Below are positions 1-7,156 of a stretch of 39,115 bases of DNA, in pieces (the first letter of the stretch is position 1; every line of letters begins with the position of its first letter). Under the pieces are notes generated by a model that did no database searches, had not been told where the DNA came from, and worked only from the letters and a program-made list of their open reading frames with translations. The DNA is from PALSA-505 sp036495485. GTDB lineage: Bacteria; Actinomycetota; Actinomycetes; Streptosporangiales; Streptosporangiaceae. The position numbers and the translations under genes are program-made. The DNA is taken from contig DASXMU010000312.1 in the NCBI GenBank assembly GCA_036495485.1, positions 1 through 39,115 of the forward strand, written 5' to 3'.

Positions 1-203
1 TCCTGTCACGACCGGTCGGCGACGGCGAGGCCGGGCACGGGCAGGACAACGAAACTATGTCACATCGTCACACTCGGGACCACTCGTGTACCGGCGGCAA
101 CGGAGACGGGCGAGATCCCGGACGATGGGCGATGGCGGCACCCGTAACCCCGGTAAGGTGTCGGCAAGCATGGCGTTTCGGGGGAAAACCGGAGGGAGCG
201 AGC

Positions 204-1040
204 GTGCCTGCCAGGGAGCCCCGCGTTCCAGACGGGATCGACGTGACCGTTCCCAGTGTCGCGCGCATGTACGACCACCTGCTCGGCGGCAAGGACAACT
301 TCGCCGCGGACCGGGCGGCCGCCGCGAGGCTGATCGAGCTCGTTCCCGAGGCGCAGAAGATTGCCAGGGACAACCGGAGCTTCCTGGTCCGGTCCGTCCA
401 CTTCCTGGCCGAGGCCGGGGTCAGGCAGTTCATCGACCTTGGCACCGGCATTCCCACCTCCCCGAACGTGCACGAGGTCGCCAGGAAGACCGTGCCGGAC
501 GCCCGGGTGGTGTACGTGGACCACGACCCGGTGGTGCTCGCCCACAGCCGGGCACTGCTGGCCACCGATGACGGGGTGCTCGCGGTCAAGGCCGACTTCA
601 GGGATCCGGCCGAGGTGCTCGGCGACCCGGGCGTCACCAGCATGATCGACTTCAGCCAGCCGGTCGCCGTGCTGCTCCTGTCGGTGCTGCACTTCATCGC
701 CGACGAAGAGAAACCGGACCAGATGGTGGCCGGCTTCCTCGGCCATCTCGTCCCCGGCAGCTACCTGGCGCTATCGTCGATCACCCCCGAAGGGCTGGAC
801 GAGGCCGCCGCCGCGGGCACCCGTGACCTGTACCGTGCCGCGCGCACGCCCGCGGCCCCCCGGTCCAGGGCGCAGCTCATGGAGTTCTTCGCCGGCTGTG
901 AGCTGGAAGACCCGGGGCTGGTCGACGTCGTCCAGTGGCGGCCAGACCCGGATACCGACACAACGCCGACCCAGGTGCATATGCTGGGGGGTGTGGGCCG
1001 CAAGCAGCAGCGGTCCGACACAGCCCCCGCCGGGTATTGA
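204..1040 (+). CDS. SAM-dependent methyltransferase, SAV2177/DUF574 family
   Basis: Predicted S-adenosylmethionine-dependent methyltransferase of the actinobacterial SAV2177 family; the substrate is unknown. The family hallmark YDHLLGGKDNFAADR lies near the N-terminus, followed by the SAM-binding motif IDLGTGIPT and the acidic strand VYVDHDPVVLAHSRALL. I chose GTG at 204 because GGAGGGAG (191-198) sits five bases upstream and the protein then begins where family members usually do. The reading frame is open back to 57, but those codons look non-coding. Length is about 278 residues, normal for the family. Such genes occur in many copies in Streptomyces and relatives, often near regulators, so context says little. 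Family confidence is high; role unknown. Confidence 0.88.
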   Translation: MPAREPRVPDGIDVTVPSVARMYDHLLGGKDNFAADRAAAARLIELVPEAQKIARDNRSFLVRSVHFLAEAGVRQFIDLGTGIPTSPNVHEVARKTVPDARVVYVDHDPVVLAHSRALLATDDGVLAVKADFRDPAEVLGDPGVTSMIDFSQPVAVLLLSVLHFIADEEKPDQMVAGFLGHLVPGSYLALSSITPEGLDEAAAAGTRDLYRAARTPAAPRSRAQLMEFFAGCELEDPGLVDVVQWRPDPDTDTTPTQVHMLGGVGRKQQRSDTAPAGY

Positions 1041-1073
1041 CCTGGCGACGTCATGGGGCACAATAGAACAGGA

Positions 1074-1092
1074 ATCCGGGCGGTGCCCGGAT
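1074..1092 (+). terminator. Short hairpin after the methyltransferase gene
   Basis: ATCCGGGC / GCCCGGAT form a perfect 8-bp stem with a GGT loop, 34 bases after the methyltransferase stop. No T-tract follows, as is common in actinomycetes. It may terminate the upstream gene or sit in the leader of the DUF3145 gene. Confidence 0.4.
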
Positions 1093-1178
1093 GACGCGAC
1101 GCCAGTCGGGCCGCATCTGCGGCGAGCGTGCGTGAGGTCGCTGGGGAAGGCGCACCTCGTCCGCTCGCAGGAGGTTCG

Positions 1179-1688
1179 GTGTACGTACATGGCGTTCTGA
1201 GCGTCCATTCCGCGCCCTCGGCGCTGTGCCCGCATATCGAGTGGGCAGTGGCCGGGGTTATTGGTATGCCCGTCGACTTGCCCTGGGGAAGCCAGTCGGC
1301 CGCGCCCGGAACGCTGCGCGCCGAGCTGAGCTGGACCGCCCGGGCAGGCACGGCGGGTGCCATTACCTCGGCGCTGGCCGGCTGGAACAGGCTGCGCTTC
1401 GAGGTCACCGAGGAGGCGAGCCCCGGCTGCGACGCGATCCGCTACAGCTACACCCCGGCGCTTGGCACCTTCTCCTGTGTGACCTCGGCGAACGGGGACG
1501 TCCTGATCCCGGAGGGCCGGCTGCGCGCGGCCGTGACGCTGGCCGCGTTTCCGGCCCCTGGCCGTCCTGCCGCGACGCTGGAGGCCGAACTCGGCCGCCT
1601 GCTGGGCCAGGACTGGGACGACGAGCTGGAGCCGTTCCGCTGCGCCGCCGAGGGCGCGCCGGTCCGCTGGCTGCACGCCACCGGCTGA
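1179..1688 (+). CDS. DUF3145 family protein
   Basis: Conserved actinobacterial protein of unknown function (DUF3145). The pattern GVLSVHSAPSALCPHIEWAV at the N-terminus and the C-terminal block WDDELEPFRCAAEGAPVRWL match the family over its whole length of about 169 residues. GTG at 1179 is preferred to the upstream GTG at 1128: AGGAGG (1169-1174) lies four bases before it, and family members start about five residues before the GVL motif. The gene stands alone; 105 bp downstream is a strong hairpin shared with the convergent protease gene. Nothing in the sequence suggests an enzymatic site. Family assignment is firm, function unknown. Confidence 0.88.
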   Translation: MYVHGVLSVHSAPSALCPHIEWAVAGVIGMPVDLPWGSQSAAPGTLRAELSWTARAGTAGAITSALAGWNRLRFEVTEEASPGCDAIRYSYTPALGTFSCVTSANGDVLIPEGRLRAAVTLAAFPAPGRPAATLEAELGRLLGQDWDDELEPFRCAAEGAPVRWLHATG

Positions 1689-1700
1689 CCGCCCAAACAG

Positions 1701-1790
1701 CACTCTTCCGGCCGGAAGGACACCCGGCGGTACTTTTCCGGCCGGAAGGACACCCGACGGTACTTTTCCGGCCGGAAGGACACCCGACGG
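1701..1790. repeat. Three tandem 30-bp repeats (array A)
   Basis: Three head-to-tail 30-bp units start at 1701, 1731 and 1761; the last two are nearly identical (TACTTTTCCGGCCGGAAGGA then CACCCGACGG). Read on the minus strand the unit contains GGGTGTCCTTCCGGCC, related to the units at 14111-14230 and 19571-19617. The array fills the space between the DUF3145 stop and the terminator. There are no spacers, so it is not CRISPR. The centre TTCCGGCCGGAA is a perfect 12-bp palindrome in this version. Confidence 0.85.
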
Positions 1791-1793
1791 CAA

Positions 1794-1828
1794 GGGGCCG
1801 CACCCGGTGAATCACCCGGTGCGGCCCC
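1794..1828. terminator. Bidirectional hairpin between convergent genes
   Basis: GGGGCCGCACC and GGTGCGGCCCC form an 11-bp perfect stem, and inside it GGTG/CACC pairs again around a small AAT loop. It sits between the convergent DUF3145 gene (+) and S53 protease gene (-), so it can end both transcripts. The same arm sequence GGGGCCGCACC is used in the terminator of the second protease at 3421-3452. Confidence 0.8.
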
Positions 1829-1885
1829 ATGGTCAGGCCTTGCGGCTAATCTGACGCAGCCCGCCGGAGCGAGCCCGGCAGGTGG

Positions 1886-3124
1886 TTAGCTGTGGAAGGC
1901 GGCGGTGCCGTGCGGCGTGCCAAGGCCGGTCGGGCCGTCGTAGCCGACCTCGCCGGTGCACAGGTAAGCCGGAGAGCAGCTTCCGTTGGCGCCGGTGGTC
2001 ACATCGTTCAGGCTGCCGGTGTGGGCGTACGGGTAGGACGACGGGAAGGTGCCCGCCGCTGGAACGCCGGCCAATGCGAAGACCGACGCGATGATCGGCG
2101 AGGAGACGCTGGTGCCGCCGACCTCGAGGAAGCCACCCTGGGTGTAGGTGTCGTAGACGGCTACGCCGGTGTTCGGGTCGGCGACGGCGGAGACGTCGGC
2201 GACGGTCCGCCTGCTGCAGCCGCTGTCGGTCTGCCAGGACGGCTTGGCCTCGAACGCAGAGCAGCCCGAGCCGGTGCCCTCGCCGCCGCCGCTGGTGCCC
2301 CACACACTCTCAACCCGGGGGCTTGTCGAGGTCAGTGAGGTACCGCCGACCGCGGTGACGAACTGGGAGGCAGCGGGGTAGGAGACGCCGAAGCCGCCGT
2401 CACCCGCGGATGCGGTGACCGCCACGCCGGCGTGCTTGTAGAACTGGGTGTCCGAGGTCGTCTCGCCGCTGCTCTCTGTCGCGCCGTAGGAGTTGGACAC
2501 GTAGTGCGCACCCTTGACGCTGACCGCGGAGTTCACCGCGGTGCCCAGGGCGTTGAGGCTGGCACTGCTGGCTTCCATCAGGAAGACGTGGCAGCTCGGG
2601 CAGACCGCCGCAACCATGTCGACGTCCAGCGACTCCTCCACGTCCCAGCCGGTCCCGGCCGCGGGACCGGGCAGCGGGCTGGCCTGGCCGTTCTGGTTCA
2701 GCACGGTCAGGCAGCCGGCCTTGGTCGTGTTGTTGCAGGCGGGCAGGCCCCAGGACGAACGGTAGAAGTTGAAGTCGGCGACGGCCTTCGGGTCGTTGAA
2801 GGCGTCGACCACGGCGACCTTCCTGACCGCTGTGGTCGACGGCAGGCTGTAGGCGGTGACCAGGTCGGGCCGCCCGTAACCGAAGCCGGTCGGGACCTTG
2901 CCATGGAGGTCGGTCCCGAGGTTCTGCTTGACGTCGGTGCGGATCAGCGCCATGCAGGTGGCAATCCCTGGGGCGTGAGTGATGGCACATGCCCGGCGGA
3001 TGTTGCTGTGTGCCGCGGCCGGCGATGCGACGGCCGCGGCGGCGGTGCCTGCGGTGAGCGCCAGTGCGGCAGCGGCGACCAGCGCCGAGCGCACCGTGCG
3101 TGAGCGCATTGACCGTTCAGACAA
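1886..3124 (-). CDS. Secreted S53 (sedolisin-type) serine-carboxyl peptidase, copy 1
   Basis: Predicted exported protease of the sedolisin/kumamolisin family (S53), acting outside the cell. Residues 1-38 form a signal peptide (basic start, Ala-rich hydrophobic core). Catalytic elements are visible: E163xxxD167 in DVEESLDVDM, D242 in SAGDGGFG (oxyanion Asp) and the serine S339 in GGTSVSSP. The C-terminal GYDGPTGLGTPHG loop fits the family calcium site. The 412 residues are short for S53, so there is little room for the usual large propeptide; the ~60 residues after the signal may serve. The start is TTG with AGGAG upstream; copy 2 has the same TTG in the same local sequence (GAGCAGTTYATTG), supporting it. 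It is a tandem paralogue of the 3473-4711 gene. Confidence 0.87.
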   Translation of the reverse strand: MSERSMRSRTVRSALVAAAALALTAGTAAAAVASPAAAHSNIRRACAITHAPGIATCMALIRTDVKQNLGTDLHGKVPTGFGYGRPDLVTAYSLPSTTAVRKVAVVDAFNDPKAVADFNFYRSSWGLPACNNTTKAGCLTVLNQNGQASPLPGPAAGTGWDVEESLDVDMVAAVCPSCHVFLMEASSASLNALGTAVNSAVSVKGAHYVSNSYGATESSGETTSDTQFYKHAGVAVTASAGDGGFGVSYPAASQFVTAVGGTSLTSTSPRVESVWGTSGGGEGTGSGCSAFEAKPSWQTDSGCSRRTVADVSAVADPNTGVAVYDTYTQGGFLEVGGTSVSSPIIASVFALAGVPAAGTFPSSYPYAHTGSLNDVTTGANGSCSPAYLCTGEVGYDGPTGLGTPHGTAAFHS

Positions 3125-3312
3125 TGAACTGCTCCTCTCGTGAAGGGACGTGCTGTGTTTCCAGGTGGCTGTTCTCCACCAGGCTCAGGGCTTCGCCTAG
3201 CTGGCGAAGGAGCGTGCTCCCTTCCGGTGGGGGCCTGCCACGGTCAGCCTTGGGCGGGTCGCGCCCATAAAAGCCCGCTAAGCCCAGCACATACGTCCGT
3301 GTTCCCTCGCGG

Positions 3313-3342
3313 ATACTAGCTTCAGGTAATTTATTGCGTCAA
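3313..3342 (-). promoter_or_regulatory. Sigma-70 type promoter of protease copy 1
   Basis: On the minus strand TTGACG (-35, 3342-3337), an 18-bp spacer and TAGTAT (-10, 3318-3313). The same arrangement with the same -10 and downstream CCGCGAGGG occurs upstream of copy 2. The predicted start of transcription is near 3305. Confidence 0.7.
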
Positions 3343-3420
3343 CACCCGATTACTCACAGTAAAAAGTGACATAAGTGAAAACCGGGTGGCAGAAGGGAAC
3401 CGTGGTCAGCAGCAAGCGGC

Positions 3421-3452
3421 GGGGCCGCACCGATGCTGACCGGTGCGGCCCC
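3421..3452 (-). terminator. Terminator hairpin of protease copy 2
   Basis: A perfect 12-bp stem, GGGGCCGCACCG / CGGTGCGGCCCC, with an 8-nt loop lies 20 bases past the stop codon of the second protease. The arms are nearly the same as in the terminator at 1794-1828, so it was probably copied with the gene. Confidence 0.8.
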
Positions 3453-3472
3453 GGGCTATCTGTCAGTGAGCG

Positions 3473-4711
3473 TCAGCCTTTGAAGGCGCCGAGCCCATTG
3501 GGAGTGCCGTTGCCGGTCGGGCCGTCATAGCCAGGCTCCCCGTGGCACAGGAATGCGGGGGAGCAGGACCCGTTTGAGCCCATGGTCACGTCGAACAGGT
3601 TGCCAGTGTGCGCGTAGGAGTAGGACGACGGGAACGTCCCGGCCTTGATCGAGTCGCCCAGTGCGTAGACCGAGGCGATGATCGGCGAGGACACGCTGGT
3701 GCCGCCGACCTGGAGCCAGCCGCCCTGGCTGTAGGTGTTGTAGATGGCAACGCCGGTAGCCGGGTTGGCGTCCGCCGCCACGTCGTTGGCGATCCGCTTG
3801 CTGCAGCCGGAGTGCTTCTGCCAGCTCGGCTTGGCCTCGAACTGCGCGCAGCCGGAGCCGGTGCCGCTCCACACGGTCTCGGTCCAGCCACGGGAGCCGC
3901 CGCCCTTGGTCAGCGTGGTGCCGCCGACCGAGGTGACGAACTGGGACGCGGACGGGTAGGAGACGCCGAAGCCGGCGTCGCCGGCCGAGGCGGTGATCGC
4001 GTCACCGGCGTGCTTGTACCACTGGGTGTCCGACGACGGGTCGCTGCTGCTCTGCTGCCCGCCGTAGGAGTTCGAGACGAACTTCGCGCCGAGCGTGACC
4101 GCGGAGTTCACACCGGTGCCCAGGTCCGCGGTGGAAGGCTGGTTTGCCTCTACCTCATAGACGTGGCAGCTCGGGCAGATGGCCGCGACCATGTCTACGT
4201 CCAGGGATTCCTCGACATCCCAGCCCGAGCTGCCGGCGTTCGCGGGCAGTGGGCTGGCCTTCCCGTTCTGGTTGGTCACGGTCAGGCAGCCGGCCCCGGT
4301 CGAACTGTTGCACGCCTTCAGGCCCCAGGACTTGCGGTAGAAGTTGAAGTCGGAGACAGCCTTCGGGTCGTTGAACGCGTCCACGATGGCGACCTTCGTC
4401 ACCTTGGTCGTAGACGGCAGCTTGTAGGCGCTGACGAGCTGCGGGCGCCCGTAACCGAAGCCAACCGGTGCCTTGCTGCCGAAGTACGTCCCAGGCCGTT
4501 GCTTGACGTCGGTGCGGATCAGCGCCATGCAGACCATGACGCCGGGTGTGTGGACGGCCGCACATGCACGGCGGACGTCCGCTTTGGCCGCGTGGCCGGA
4601 GGAGGCCGGCGCCGCGTTAGCCGCGGTGGCCGAGACACCCGCAACCGCCAGGGCGGCAGCGGCCAGCAGGGCCGTGCGCGACACCAGCGAGCGAGCTGCG
4701 ATTCGGGACAA
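3473..4711 (-). CDS. Secreted S53 (sedolisin-type) serine-carboxyl peptidase, copy 2
   Basis: Second member of the tandem S53 pair, 412 residues, also predicted to be secreted. It has an N-terminal Arg-containing start, a hydrophobic Ala-rich core ending near ATAANAAPA, and the S53 elements DVEESLDVDM (Glu/Asp pair), SAGDAGFG (oxyanion Asp) and GGTSVSSP (nucleophilic Ser). Cys residues in PSCH, GSGCAQF and HSGCSKR are kept in both copies and may form disulfides. The start is TTG at 4711 with GGGAG about eight bases upstream. The copies agree through most of the mature domain but differ at signal peptide and surface stretches, as expected of an older duplication. Its own promoter and terminator suggest separate expression. 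Confidence 0.87.
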   Translation of the reverse strand: MSRIAARSLVSRTALLAAAALAVAGVSATAANAAPASSGHAAKADVRRACAAVHTPGVMVCMALIRTDVKQRPGTYFGSKAPVGFGYGRPQLVSAYKLPSTTKVTKVAIVDAFNDPKAVSDFNFYRKSWGLKACNSSTGAGCLTVTNQNGKASPLPANAGSSGWDVEESLDVDMVAAICPSCHVYEVEANQPSTADLGTGVNSAVTLGAKFVSNSYGGQQSSSDPSSDTQWYKHAGDAITASAGDAGFGVSYPSASQFVTSVGGTTLTKGGGSRGWTETVWSGTGSGCAQFEAKPSWQKHSGCSKRIANDVAADANPATGVAIYNTYSQGGWLQVGGTSVSSPIIASVYALGDSIKAGTFPSSYSYAHTGNLFDVTMGSNGSCSPAFLCHGEPGYDGPTGNGTPNGLGAFKG

Positions 4712-4812
4712 TAAACTGCTCCCTTCAAGGAGAACGGGCCTGTCACCGTCAGCCGCAGACGGGTCACGCCATGCTTCTACCAGGCCCAGAACACGGTCGT
4801 GCTCCCTCGCGG

Positions 4813-4842
4813 ATACTAGCTTTCGGGAAATTAGAGAGTCAA
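4813..4842 (-). promoter_or_regulatory. Sigma-70 type promoter of protease copy 2
   Basis: On the minus strand TTGACT (-35, 4842-4837), an 18-bp spacer and TAGTAT (-10, 4818-4813), followed by CCGCGAGGGAGCACG. Near-identical in layout to the promoter at 3313-3342. The leader is about 95 nt and contains the conserved block at 4737-4773. Confidence 0.7.
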
Positions 4843-4929
4843 TGTCTGGTTACGTCCGGTTAAACGCAAAGTATGCCCGTAAGTGCGGCTCGGAGTCCGC
4901 GGTCCGGAATGAAACGAGAGGTGGCAGGG

Positions 4930-5889
4930 GTGCCGAAGCGCATCATCCTCGACTGTGATCCCGGGCACGACGACGCGATCGCGATCCTCCTGGCGGGCGG
5001 CTGCCCTGAGATCGAGCTGACGGCGATCACGACCGTCGCGGGCAACCAGACGCTGGACAAGACCACGCTCAACGCGCGGCGGGTGTGCACTGTGGCCGGC
5101 CTCGATGACGTGCCGATCTTCGCCGGGTGTGACCGCCCGCTGCTGCGCCCGCCGATCACCGCCCCGGAGATCCACGGCGCGTCGGGCCTGGACGGCCCGG
5201 AGTTCGGCGAGCCCACGGTCCCGGTCCAGAATGAGCACGCCGTCGACTATCTGGTCGCGACCCTGATGGCCGAGGGTGAGGACATCACGCTGGTGCCGAC
5301 CGGCCCGCTGACCAACGTGGCCGCCGCGCTCATCCGCGAGCCGGGGATCGCCGGGCGCACCCGTGAGGTCGTGCTCATGGGCGGCGCCTGCACCCGCGGC
5401 AACCGCAGCCCCGCGGCGGAGTTCAACATAGCCGCCGACCCCGAGGCGGCCGCGCTGGTTTTCGCGGCGGACTGGCCGGTCACCATGGTCGGCCTGGACC
5501 TGACCCACCAGGCGATCGCCACCCCGGCCGTGACCGGGCGGATCCGTGCACTCAACTCCGGCGTCGGTGAGATGGTCACCGCCCTGCTGGATTTCTACGG
5601 CGCCAGCTACCGCCGCTCCGGCGCATCGGGCGCGGCCAGCGGCCCGCCCGTCCACGACCCCTGCGCGGTCGCCAGGGTCGCCAGCCCCGCCCTGCTCACC
5701 GTGGCCGACGCGTTCGTCGTGGTGGAAACCAGGGGCGAATGGACCTCGGGCATGACGGTCACCGACTTCCGCGGCATCCTGGGCCACCCGGCCAACACCA
5801 AGGTGGCCACCACTCTCGACGCCGGCGGATTCTGGGACCTGGTGCTGGCCGCCCTGGCAACGTTCGGCACTCCCGCCCTCGAGGGCTGA
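4930..5889 (+). CDS. Inosine/uridine-preferring nucleoside hydrolase family protein
   Basis: Predicted to cleave the N-glycosidic bond of ribonucleosides, giving base and ribose, in the cytoplasm. The calcium/ribose site DCDPGHDDA is at residues 8-16, GPLTN in the middle, the FNIAADPEAA block follows, and the late catalytic region has VHDPCAV (His at about residue 242). The length of 319 fits the family. I prefer GTG at 4930: GAGAGG (4916-4921) is eight bases upstream and the protein then begins directly at the first beta strand; ATG at 4909 is the alternative. A ribokinase starts three bases after its stop, so the pair would release and phosphorylate ribose from nucleosides. Base specificity cannot be read. 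Confidence 0.88.
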   Translation: MPKRIILDCDPGHDDAIAILLAGGCPEIELTAITTVAGNQTLDKTTLNARRVCTVAGLDDVPIFAGCDRPLLRPPITAPEIHGASGLDGPEFGEPTVPVQNEHAVDYLVATLMAEGEDITLVPTGPLTNVAAALIREPGIAGRTREVVLMGGACTRGNRSPAAEFNIAADPEAAALVFAADWPVTMVGLDLTHQAIATPAVTGRIRALNSGVGEMVTALLDFYGASYRRSGASGAASGPPVHDPCAVARVASPALLTVADAFVVVETRGEWTSGMTVTDFRGILGHPANTKVATTLDAGGFWDLVLAALATFGTPALEG

Positions 5890-5892
5890 GTC

Positions 5893-6825
5893 ATGCCCAG
5901 GGTGGCGGTGGTCGGCGCCGTGAACGCCGACTACCTCCTGCGCGTCCCCACCCTGCCGCACCCCGGGGAGACGGTCACCGGTGGCCACCTTTCCATCAGT
6001 CCCGGCGGTAAAGGCGCCAACCAAGCGCACGCCGCCGCCAGACTGGGGGCCGAGGTCCTGCTGGTGGCCAGCGTCGGCGCCGACCCGGGCGCCGACGCCG
6101 AGCGGGCCGCCCTGGCCGCCGACGGAGTGGACCCGTCCGGCCTGTCGGTAGCACCGGCCCCCACCGGCCTGGCCGTCGTCCTGGTGGACGCCACAGGCGA
6201 GAACGCCATAGCGGTCGCCCCCGGCGCCAACGAGCTCCTTACCCCTGCCCAGGTCACCGAGCGCCTGCGCACCTGGCTGACCCCCGCCGCTATAGTCCTG
6301 TGCAGCCTGGAGGTCCCGCTGGACGCGGCAGCCGCAGCAGCCCAGGCCGCAGCCACAGCCGGCGCCCTCGCCGTCGTCAACCCGGCCCCCGCGCTTCCCC
6401 TGCCTGCCGCGCTCCTGTCCGGCACCGTGCTGACCCCCAACGAGGGTGAGCTCGCCAGCCTGGTCCCCGCGGCCCCCAGCGAAGATGCCGCGATCCACTG
6501 CCTGCTCGATTCCGGCGCCCGTGCCATCCTCGTCACCCGTGGCAGCCGTGGCGCCACCCTGCACCGAAGGGCCACCCCTCCGGTCGCCATCCCAGCCCCG
6601 GAAGTCACCGTGGCAGACACAGTCGGCGCCGGTGATGCCTTCAACGGCGCCCTGGCCTGGAGCCTGGCCAGCGGCGCAGAGCTCACCGCAGCCGCAACCG
6701 CTGCCGTCGCGGCCGGGGCCGCCGCCTGCACTGGCACCGGCGCCCGCGCCGCCCTTCCCAGCCCGGCCACGCTGGCCACTCTCCTGACGCCCGCCGCCTT
6801 CGCCGCCGCCACCCACCCCGCCTGA
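5893..6825 (+). CDS. rbsK: Ribokinase (PfkB family)
   Basis: ATP-dependent sugar kinase of the PfkB/ribokinase family, likely D-ribose to ribose 5-phosphate. The first signature PGGKGANQA is at residues 37-45, and the second, DTVGAGDAFNGA, near 242-253 with D248 as catalytic base; NADYLLRVP near the start is where the sugar-binding Asp lies. The length (310) is normal. ATG at 5893 is three bases after the nucleoside hydrolase stop, so the two are co-transcribed and probably coupled. The C-terminal half is unusually Ala-rich with very high GC. The coupling with a nucleoside hydrolase supports ribose as substrate, though other sugars are possible. Confidence 0.85.
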   Translation: MPRVAVVGAVNADYLLRVPTLPHPGETVTGGHLSISPGGKGANQAHAAARLGAEVLLVASVGADPGADAERAALAADGVDPSGLSVAPAPTGLAVVLVDATGENAIAVAPGANELLTPAQVTERLRTWLTPAAIVLCSLEVPLDAAAAAAQAAATAGALAVVNPAPALPLPAALLSGTVLTPNEGELASLVPAAPSEDAAIHCLLDSGARAILVTRGSRGATLHRRATPPVAIPAPEVTVADTVGAGDAFNGALAWSLASGAELTAAATAAVAAGAAACTGTGARAALPSPATLATLLTPAAFAAATHPA

Positions 6826-7156
6826 CACCAGCGCCGCGGCAAAACGGCCCGCGGTGGGGCCGAAGCCACAGATCGGGTCGCTTCGGGCAAGCCGGATCTG
6901 CCTGCTTGGGGCAGTGTGGGCGCCGGCTGGCTTCTATAAGTTCGGTGGGGACCTGGGGAGACGCGACCGTCAGGAGAAAGGCGCCCACAACGAGATATAT
7001 CGCAATAGCGTTCTTTCCCGCCTGTGAGCATCATTCAAACCGAATCGTGAGTGCCGGCCCCCCGGGGCCCGCGCGAGCGATCGGGCCGCGCCCAACTCAG
7101 TCACCTGGCAGCTATTTTGAATGATGCGAACTCTCGCGTAGGACACTGCGGTCGAC
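6826..7156. other. Intergenic region with candidate structured leader
   Basis: No gene seen. The proximal part has GC-rich repeats that could end the ribokinase transcript, and an inverted pair GTGGGCGCC (6916-6924) / GGCGCCCAC (6980-6988). The distal part carries the inverted-repeat element at 7022-7133 just before the MFS gene. Confidence 0.6.
7022..7133 (+). promoter_or_regulatory. Candidate structured RNA leader (copy E2) upstream of MFS gene
   Basis: CTGTGA (7022-7027) is followed by GCATCATTCAAA (7028-7039); 76 bases later comes its exact reverse complement TTTGAATGATGC (7116-7127), then GAACTC. The interior can form TGAGT/ACTCA (7048-7052 / 7095-7099) and GGCCCG/CGGGCC (7066-7071 / 7082-7087). 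The right edge is 29 bases before the TTG start of the MFS gene. The element aligns without gaps, at both edges and through the closing stem, with the one at 31818-31930, where four of the six outer pairs differ but stay paired. Function unknown; it could be a riboswitch-like leader, or a protein-binding site pair. Confidence 0.55.

Larger units (their letters stand above)
3125..3472 (-). promoter_or_regulatory. Intergenic region: long leader of protease copy 1
   Basis: This 348-bp gap holds the terminator of protease copy 2 (3421-3452), the promoter of copy 1 (3313-3342) and a leader of about 180 nt. The leader block at 3231-3267 (GGGCCTGCCACGGTCAGCCT onward on the + strand) is about 80 percent identical to 4737-4773 in the leader of copy 2. 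In copy 1 roughly 85 nt more separate this block from the start codon, including hairpins such as CTTCGCC/GGCGAAG. No coding sequence is seen. Confidence 0.6.

Noticed and set aside
1701..1790. CRISPR array
   Set aside because: Units are directly adjacent without spacers and no cas genes are present.
3125..3312. Known c-di-AMP (ydaO) riboswitch in the protease leaders
   Set aside because: I compared the leader block with the conserved ydaO core from memory and found no convincing match.
4831..6828. A 665-codon minus-strand frame opposite the nucleoside hydrolase and ribokinase genes
   Set aside because: It is Gly/Arg/Gln-rich with no motif and lies antisense to two clear enzymes; such frames arise by GC bias.
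7022..7133. MITE bounded by inverted repeats
   Set aside because: No target-site duplication at this or the 31818 copy, and the inverted repeats differ by compensated pairs, which copied transposon ends would not.
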